A stretch of DNA of 36,838 bases from Frankia nepalensis (lineage in GTDB: Bacteria; Actinomycetota; Actinomycetes; Frankiales; Frankiaceae), in the NCBI RefSeq assembly GCF_016786325.1, contig NZ_JADWYU010000250.1, forward strand, positions 1 through 36,838. The letters run 5' to 3'. The first letter of the stretch is position 1; each line of letters starts with the position of its first letter. The notes beneath the pieces were generated by a model that searched no databases, was not told the DNA's origin, and saw nothing but the letters and a program-made list of their open reading frames with translations. The position numbers were made by a program, and so were the translations under genes. Shown piece by piece: positions 31,500 through 36,838 of this stretch.

Positions 31500-32612
31500 T
31501 CACCCCGTCCGTGGCCCGGCGCCGGTCCCGGGCGCGGCGCGGGAACCGCCGAAGAGGCCGGCGACGGACCGCAGGTAGGTGGTGAGCTCCGGCGGGCCGA
31601 GCACCTCGAAGGGAGCGCCGACGCTGGCCAGGACCAGCATCGGCCAGGCGAGGTCGTCGACGGCCATCCGCAGCCGGCACCGGTCGCCGTCTCCCGGGCC
31701 GTCGGGAGCCGCGGGGCCTTCCGGTTCGACCGTGCCCCACTGGCCCACCGCCCGCGCCACGTCGGCGACCGGGGCCCGCACGAGGACGTCGACCTGGTGG
31801 CGGCCCGAGCGTGGCACCGCGCGGACCGCGGCGCGCACGAACGCGGCCGCGTCGCCGCCGGGCAGCTCGCGCGGCCGGAACCGGGCGCCGGTCGTGAGCG
31901 GGCCGGCGATCCGGTCGAGCCGGAAGGTCCGCCAGTCGGCCCGGTCGACATCCCAGCCGACCAGGTACCAGCGCCCGCCGAGCGACACCAGCCGGTCCGG
32001 CTCGACGCGACGCCGGGTGACCGCGCCCTCCCGGTCGGTGTAGCCGAACCGGATCTGCTCGCTCGCCCTGGCGGCCAGCGCGATCGCCGTCAGCAGCCCG
32101 GCGTCGACGGGCGGCCCGCCGAGCGGCACCGGCACGGTGTAGGCGCCGAGCGCGTCGGCGCGGTGGCGTAGCCGGGGCGGGATCACCTGCGTCACCTTGG
32201 CCAGTGCCCGCACGGCCGCCTCCTCGATGCCGGCGACCGACCCGGCGACGGCGCCACGCAGCCCGGCCACGATCGCGACCGCCTCGTCGTCGTCGAGCAG
32301 CAGCGGCGGCACCGCCGCGCCCGCCTTCAGCTGGTAGCCGCCGGCCACGCCCCGGCTCGCCTGGACCGGGTAGCCCAGCTCGCGCAGCCGGTCGACGTCG
32401 CGCCGCAGCGTCCGTGGGCTCACGCCGAGCCGGTCGGCCAGCTCCATCCCCGCCCAGTACCGGTGAGTCTGCAGCAGGCCCAGCAACCGGAGCATCCGCG
32501 CGCTCGGTGACGTCCCCGCCGACCCGGCGGGCCGGCCGCCTGCCCGCTCGGCCTCGGCCTCGGCCTCGTCGAAGGCGTCCCCGACGACCCGACCGGCATC
32601 CTCGATCGTCAT
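31500..32612 (-). CDS. WYL-domain transcriptional regulator (HTH_11-WYL-WCX)
   Basis: A 370-residue regulator. A DeoR-type winged helix is at about residues 37-95 (MELADRLGVSPRTLRRDVDRLRELGYPV, GGYQL). A WYL domain follows (GRWYLVGWDVDRADWRTFRLDRI), then a WCX-type C-terminal domain (VDVLVRAPVADVARAV). WYL proteins sense nucleotides or nucleic acids and often control DNA-damage or defence loci. ATG 32612 has GGTGGT upstream. It is divergent from a WD40 kinase, with a 271-bp gap; its target is not obvious. Confidence 0.9.
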   Translation of the reverse strand: MTIEDAGRVVGDAFDEAEAEAERAGGRPAGSAGTSPSARMLRLLGLLQTHRYWAGMELADRLGVSPRTLRRDVDRLRELGYPVQASRGVAGGYQLKAGAAVPPLLLDDDEAVAIVAGLRGAVAGSVAGIEEAAVRALAKVTQVIPPRLRHRADALGAYTVPVPLGGPPVDAGLLTAIALAARASEQIRFGYTDREGAVTRRRVEPDRLVSLGGRWYLVGWDVDRADWRTFRLDRIAGPLTTGARFRPRELPGGDAAAFVRAAVRAVPRSGRHQVDVLVRAPVADVARAVGQWGTVEPEGPAAPDGPGDGDRCRLRMAVDDLAWPMLVLASVGAPFEVLGPPELTTYLRSVAGLFGGSRAAPGTGAGPRTG

Positions 32613-32883
32613 ACCACCAGGATGGCGCCCATTGCGGCCACAGGCCGGCCGCAATACCGCGCGGCTTGCCGCCGGGACGGGCGCCTGCACCGCCAGGTCC
32701 GGCGCGATGGCCACCGCGCCCGGTGCCGCCCGTGCGGGATCGGCGTCCCGTGGCCGACGGTCGGACAGCGGACACGAAACGTACACGGTTGCCCGCTTCG
32801 GAGGCCGGTAGCTTCCGAGGAAGATCCACCCTCGGGCGCCCGGCGACGGAACGGGCGGGGTCGGGTCCTCGGGTGGTGACGTG
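32613..32883. other. Divergent region, WYL regulator / WD40 kinase
   Basis: No gene. CTTCGGA (about 32801) and TTCCGAGG (about 32813) form an imperfect inverted repeat around GGCCGGTAGC, a possible operator or promoter element for the kinase. Confidence 0.35.
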
Positions 32884-35286
32884 ATGGTCGGGGTCGCGGG
32901 AGCCGCGCCGCTGGACGAGACCGACCCGCGAACGCTGGGCCCCTACCGGCTGCTCGGGCGGCTCGGGGACGGCGGCATGGGCAGCGTCTATCTCGCGCGC
33001 CGCGCGGACGCCGCCGGCGCCACGGCGGCGGGAGAGCCGCCGCTGGTCGCGCTCAAGGTGATCCGCCCGGACCTGGCGCGTGTTCCCGAGTTCCGGGGCC
33101 GGTTCCAGCTGGAGGCACGGGCGGCGCGCCGGGTCGCCCGGTTCTGCACCGCGGAGGTTCTCGACGCCGACACCGAAGGCCCCCGGCCCTACCTCGTCAC
33201 CGAGTACATCGACGGCCCCACGCTGTGGGCCGCTGTCCGTGGGCGAGGCCCGCTGCCCGAGCCCGACCTGGAGCGCCTCGCGGTCGCCGTCGCCTCCGCG
33301 CTGACGGCGATCCACGCGGCCGGGGTGGTGCACCGCGACCTGAAGCCCGGCAACATCCTGCTGTCGTCGTCCGGGGCCCGCGTCATCGACTTCGGGATCG
33401 CCCGGGCACTCGACACCACCACGATGCACACCCACGGCAGCATCGGCACCCCCGGCTTCATGGCTCCCGAGCAGGCCCTCGGACGGCCCGTCACCGCGTC
33501 CGCCGACGTTTACGCGTGGGGCGCGGTCATCCTGTTCGCCGCGACCGGCCGCACCCCGTTCGGTGAGGGCCCCACCCCGGCTGTCCTGCGCCGCGTCGTC
33601 ACCGACACCCCCGACCTAGCGGGGCTGCCCGACGGTCTGGGCCCACTCGTCGCCCGCGCGATGGCCAAGAACCCGGCCGACCGCCCCACCGCGGACGAAC
33701 TGCTCCTCCTCCTGCACCACATCCACGCCGCTCCCGTGACGGGACCCACCGCCACCGGCTCCGCCGTCACCGCGCGGGGGACGACGGGCCCCGCGGTCAC
33801 CGCGTCCGCGCGGCGGACCACCGGCCCTGGCGCCACCGGCGCCCGCGTGGCGCCGCCGACCGGACCGTCGGCCGTCGCCGCCGAGCGGGCGGTGACGGGC
33901 CCGGGCGCCGCCGGCGCCCGCCGGACGCCACCGGGCGCGCGGCGGCCCGCAGGCGCCGTCGGCCCGGGGACGCGGCCGCCACTGCCCGCGGCCTCCGGCT
34001 CCGGCCGGAACCCCGACCGGTCCGACTGGGACACCGACCTGAAATCCCTGCCGCCCATGAGCGACCGGCCCGCCGGGCCGCCGGCCGCGCGGGCGGCCGG
34101 GCAGCGCGGCCGCCGCCGGCTGACCATCGTCGTCGCCCTCGCCGTCGCGACCGCCGCGGCGGTTCCCGCGATCGTCCTGGCCGCCGCCGACCGGGACACG
34201 ACCGCGGCCGCGACCGGGGCGCGGCCGTCCGGGATGCCGCTGACCGGGCCGACCTCGGCCTCCGCGCCCGTGTCGACCGCCGCCGCCGGCTCCACGCCGG
34301 CGCCGCCGCCCGGGCCGACGACCGCGGAACTGCTCACCGGGACGGCGCCGCGCCGCGCCGGCGAGATCCGGACCGGCAGCGTGTCCGACGTGGCGCTCTC
34401 GGCCGACAGCGGCACCCTGGTGACCGGCCTGTTCAGCGGGGCCATCGAGTTCTGGCATCTGAACGGCTCGACGCCCGAGCCCATCGAGCAACGGGGGGAC
34501 GGCCTCGTGTCCACGGTGCCGCCCGTGGTGGCGCTTTCGCCCGACGGCGACACCTTCGCCCACGCGGCGGAGGGCGGGAAGGTCCTGCTCTGGGATGTCA
34601 TCGACCCCGCCGAGCCCGCCACCGCCACTCCGCTCGGCGACGCGCCCCTCGCCAGCACGGTGAACATCCTGGACTTCTCGCCCGATGGGCGCGTCCTCGT
34701 GACCAGTCACGGCGACGACGGCGCCATCCGGTTGTGGGACGTCACCCACCCCGCGGCCCCCACGCCCCTGGGCGGGCCCTTCGCCGACTCGGTGTTCGAC
34801 GTCGCGTTCTCGCCGGACGGCCGCGTCCTGGCCGTCGGTCACGCCGACGGGACCGTGCGCCTGTGGAACATCGCCAAGCCCGCCGCCCCCAGTCCGCTGG
34901 GGGATCCGGTCGACGCCGAGGGCGGCGAGCGGGTCGTCTTCTCCGCCGACGGCCGCCTCCTCGCGACGTTCGGCGGCCCGGTCCGGTTCTGGGACGTCAG
35001 CGACGCGGCCAACCCGAGGCCCGTCGGCAGGCCCATCTCCGAGGTTCCCAGCAACGGCGGGTTCGACATGGCCCTCTCGCCCGACGGCTCGGTCCTCGCC
35101 ACCGCGGAGGGCGCCGAGGGCACCGTTCGTCTCTGGGACATCCGGGACCTCGACAGGCCCGTCCGCATCGGGGAGCCGATCACCGGCCACGCCCAGGGCA
35201 GCGCCCTGCTGGCGTTCACTCCCGACGGCGCGACCCTCGTCGCCGCCGGCAACCACGACAACCTCCTCGTGTGGCGCCTGCGCTGA
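32884..35286 (+). CDS. Hanks-type Ser/Thr kinase with C-terminal WD40 propeller
   Basis: An 800-residue paralogue of the 22702-25146 kinase. Intact kinase motifs: Gly loop GRLGDGGMGSVY, VALK (Lys58), HRDLKPGN (HRD 150-152), DFG 169-171, APE 194-196. A Thr/Ala/Pro-rich linker (TGPT/TGPA-type repeats, about 285-385) leads to one transmembrane segment (about 409-434). Seven WD40 repeats follow (for example AFSPDGRVLAVGHADGTVRLWNIA). Predicted topology: kinase inside, propeller outside. ATG 32884 has GGGTGG 7 bp upstream; GTG 32881 is the alternative. Signal and substrates unknown. Confidence 0.92.
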   Translation: MVGVAGAAPLDETDPRTLGPYRLLGRLGDGGMGSVYLARRADAAGATAAGEPPLVALKVIRPDLARVPEFRGRFQLEARAARRVARFCTAEVLDADTEGPRPYLVTEYIDGPTLWAAVRGRGPLPEPDLERLAVAVASALTAIHAAGVVHRDLKPGNILLSSSGARVIDFGIARALDTTTMHTHGSIGTPGFMAPEQALGRPVTASADVYAWGAVILFAATGRTPFGEGPTPAVLRRVVTDTPDLAGLPDGLGPLVARAMAKNPADRPTADELLLLLHHIHAAPVTGPTATGSAVTARGTTGPAVTASARRTTGPGATGARVAPPTGPSAVAAERAVTGPGAAGARRTPPGARRPAGAVGPGTRPPLPAASGSGRNPDRSDWDTDLKSLPPMSDRPAGPPAARAAGQRGRRRLTIVVALAVATAAAVPAIVLAAADRDTTAAATGARPSGMPLTGPTSASAPVSTAAAGSTPAPPPGPTTAELLTGTAPRRAGEIRTGSVSDVALSADSGTLVTGLFSGAIEFWHLNGSTPEPIEQRGDGLVSTVPPVVALSPDGDTFAHAAEGGKVLLWDVIDPAEPATATPLGDAPLASTVNILDFSPDGRVLVTSHGDDGAIRLWDVTHPAAPTPLGGPFADSVFDVAFSPDGRVLAVGHADGTVRLWNIAKPAAPSPLGDPVDAEGGERVVFSADGRLLATFGGPVRFWDVSDAANPRPVGRPISEVPSNGGFDMALSPDGSVLATAEGAEGTVRLWDIRDLDRPVRIGEPITGHAQGSALLAFTPDGATLVAAGNHDNLLVWRLR

Positions 35287-35697
35287 CCGGCGCGTCGCCC
35301 GCGTCGACCGGCGGGCGACGGGCGCGCGTCGCGGGCGAGCCTCGGCGCGCCACCCGTGCCCTCCACGAGACGGCGTCGCCGCCGCGCGCCATCCAACCGC
35401 GCGCCATCCACCATGGAGGCCCATCCAAATGCGCTCGTCCCGGAAGACGTTCGCGAAACGGAGGACACCCCTTCACATTCACCACTCACCAAGAATTGGG
35501 TAGGAGAGCCACGAGACTGGTGGCCCCGGGCAGGAACCCAAATGCCCTCATCGGCGGGTCGCGCGGTTCTCTGCCGGCCCCGTGTCGGAAAACGGGCGTT
35601 TCGATTGAATCGGCCGTATTATGTCGCGCGCGGAGGGCCCAATGGGCGGGCCTACCTGGGGAGGGTCCGCACCGGGTCTTTCGTTTCGGGGGACTGC
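35287..35697. other. Intergenic region between two plus-strand kinase genes
   Basis: No supported gene. The last 80 bp are the conserved kinase leader. A stretch near 35474 (CACATTCACCACTCACCAA) resembles the region upstream of the 25146 kinase. Confidence 0.5.
35617..35697 (+). promoter_or_regulatory. Kinase leader and candidate -10, duplicated from or to 25147-25226
   Basis: TATTAT (35617-35622) lies 75 bp before the ATG. The following leader matches the minus-strand leader of the 25146 kinase almost base for base, from CGCGGAGGGCCCA to GGGGGACTGCATG. Confidence 0.6.
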
Positions 35698-36838
35698 ATG
35701 GCCGATGCGCCCGGCGTCTTACCGCTGGACTGGGACGATCCGCCCCATGTGGGGCCGTACACGCTGCTCGGGCGGCTGGGCGACGGCCCCCTGGGCAGTG
35801 TCTACCTTGCCCGCCGGGCCGAGGATCCGGATGATCCCGACCATCCGGATGACCGGTACGCGGCGGGCGGCCACCCGGACGCCGACGGCCCGGACAAGCG
35901 GGACCTCGTCGCACTCAAGGTCGTCCGCGCCGACCTGGCTCGGATCCCGGAGTTCCGGCGGCGGTTCCTGCGGGAGGCGCGCGCCGCGCTGCGGGTCGCC
36001 CGCTTCTGCACCGCCGCCGTGCTCGACGTCGACGTCGCGGGCCCCCGGCCATACCTCGTCACCGAGTACGTCAACGGGCCGACGCTCGCGGCCGAGGTCG
36101 ACGACTGGGGACCCCTGGCGGCCGTCGAACTGGAACGGCTCGGGACCGCGGCCGCCGCGGCGCTGACCGCGATTCACGCCGCCGGCGTCGTCCATGCCGA
36201 CCTCAGGCCGAGCAACATCCTGCTGTCGCCGTCCGGCGCCCGAGTGATCGACTTCGGGATCGCCCGCGCCTTGGACGCCGTCACCGCGCCCGCCAGTCTC
36301 CGCGCCGACGCCGCCGGCTACCTGTCCCCCGAACGGGCCCTGGGCGACGAGGTGACCGAGGCCGCCGACGTGCACGCCTGGGGCGCGGTCATGGTCTACG
36401 CGGCCACCGGCCGCGGTCCCTTCGGCGAGGGCTCGGCGTCCGCCGTGCTGCGCCGCGTCGTCGACGAACAGCCCGACCTGCGCGGCGTTCCCGCGGGCCT
36501 GGCCCTCATCGTCGCCCGGGCCATGTCGAAGATCCCCGCCTACCGCCCCACCGCCGAGGAACTGCTCCTCCTGCTGGACCGCGTCCGCGCCGCCGGGCGA
36601 ACCCCGCCCCCGGCGGCCGGGCCCACCGCCCAGCGCATGCTTCCCGCGCCGGCGAGGGACGAGCCCGGGGGCTGGCCCGACGCCGAGCCGTGGGATACCG
36701 GACCGCGGGACGTGGAGTCGTGGGATACCGGGGCGCGGGAGGCCAGAGCGCGGGAGGCCGGGCCGTGGGATACCGGACCGCGGGACGTGGAGTCGTGGGA
36801 TACCGGGGCGCGGGAGGCCAGAGCGCGGGAGGCCGGGC
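35698..36838 (+). CDS. Hanks-type kinase homologue with altered catalytic motifs, cut by window end
   Basis: 380 residues are visible. The fold is as in its paralogues (start MADAPGVLPLDWDDPPHVGPYTLLGRLGDG), but key motifs differ. The Gly loop reads GDGPLGSVY instead of GDGGMGSVY. HRDLKPGN is HADLRPSN (residues 166-173), losing the HRD Arg and the catalytic-loop Lys. The P+1 Gly-Thr before the APE is replaced (ADAAGYLSPE). Lys74, Asp168, Asn173 and DFG (185-187) are kept. An acidic insert (EDPDDPDHPDDR) precedes the ATP-binding strand. It is probably a pseudokinase or weak kinase. A repeat-rich linker begins near residue 330. Any transmembrane or sensor part lies outside the window. Confidence 0.88.
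   Translation, partial: MADAPGVLPLDWDDPPHVGPYTLLGRLGDGPLGSVYLARRAEDPDDPDHPDDRYAAGGHPDADGPDKRDLVALKVVRADLARIPEFRRRFLREARAALRVARFCTAAVLDVDVAGPRPYLVTEYVNGPTLAAEVDDWGPLAAVELERLGTAAAAALTAIHAAGVVHADLRPSNILLSPSGARVIDFGIARALDAVTAPASLRADAAGYLSPERALGDEVTEAADVHAWGAVMVYAATGRGPFGEGSASAVLRRVVDEQPDLRGVPAGLALIVARAMSKIPAYRPTAEELLLLLDRVRAAGRTPPPAAGPTAQRMLPAPARDEPGGWPDAEPWDTGPRDVESWDTGAREARAREAGPWDTGPRDVESWDTGAREARAREAG
36688..36837 (+). repeat. 75-bp tandem repeat, two exact copies in the kinase linker
   Basis: 36688-36762 and 36763-36837 read identically. Each encodes 25 residues containing PWDTGPRDVESWDTG and then an Ala/Arg/Glu stretch. More copies may follow beyond the window end. Confidence 0.9.

Noticed and set aside
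1-36838. CRISPR array or insertion sequence.
   Set aside because: No regularly spaced direct repeats with unique spacers and no transposase frames were found.

Overview
The window is extremely GC-rich (well over 70%), uses GTG and TTG starts freely and is full of Ala/Gly/Pro/Arg-rich proteins. A squalene-hopene cyclase, Hanks-type Ser/Thr kinases fused to WD40 propellers and many TetR/MarR/IclR/WYL regulators point to a filamentous actinobacterium, most likely a Frankia-type organism (inference from gene content only). No integrase, transposase, phage structural gene or CRISPR array is visible.

Layout. 1-7700: minus-strand metabolic and surface genes: the start of an amidohydrolase, a double-hotdog thioesterase-like protein, an SMP-30/gluconolactonase, an unusually long squalene-hopene cyclase (shc), a TetR regulator and a six-repeat Kelch lipoprotein. 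7950-9739: a DUF732-type lipoprotein on the plus strand and an unrecognised minus-strand protein. 9740-13600: a large tRNA array, all plus strand: 27 foldable tRNA genes plus one degenerate copy, covering every amino acid except Cys. An intrinsic terminator ends about 20 bp before the first tRNA. Several array tRNAs are non-canonical (C33, acceptor mismatches, class I bodies with Leu anticodons).

14020-20639: a GAF-GGDEF diguanylate cyclase; an overlapping pair very like 2-methylfumaryl-CoA isomerase (Mct) and hydratase (Mch) of the 3-hydroxypropionate bicycle; a convergent MarR regulator; and undecaprenyl-diphosphatase (uppP). 20682-22568: a rare fusion of two complete IclR regulators with a perfect 21-bp palindrome upstream. 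22702-36838: four related Hanks-type kinase genes (two with WD40 propellers, one short cytosolic, one atypical and cut by the window end). Among them lie a microbial PARG-like macrodomain protein, a pirin, a 14-TM MFS exporter with its divergent TetR regulator, and a WYL-domain regulator.

How the parts relate. Most regulators sit next to or divergent from their likely targets (TetR/MFS, TetR/shc, MarR/Mct-Mch). The most unusual regions are the tRNA array with its conditional-looking leader, the kinase paralogue family with a shared duplicated leader and one probable pseudokinase, and the mesaconyl-CoA gene pair outside Chloroflexi.
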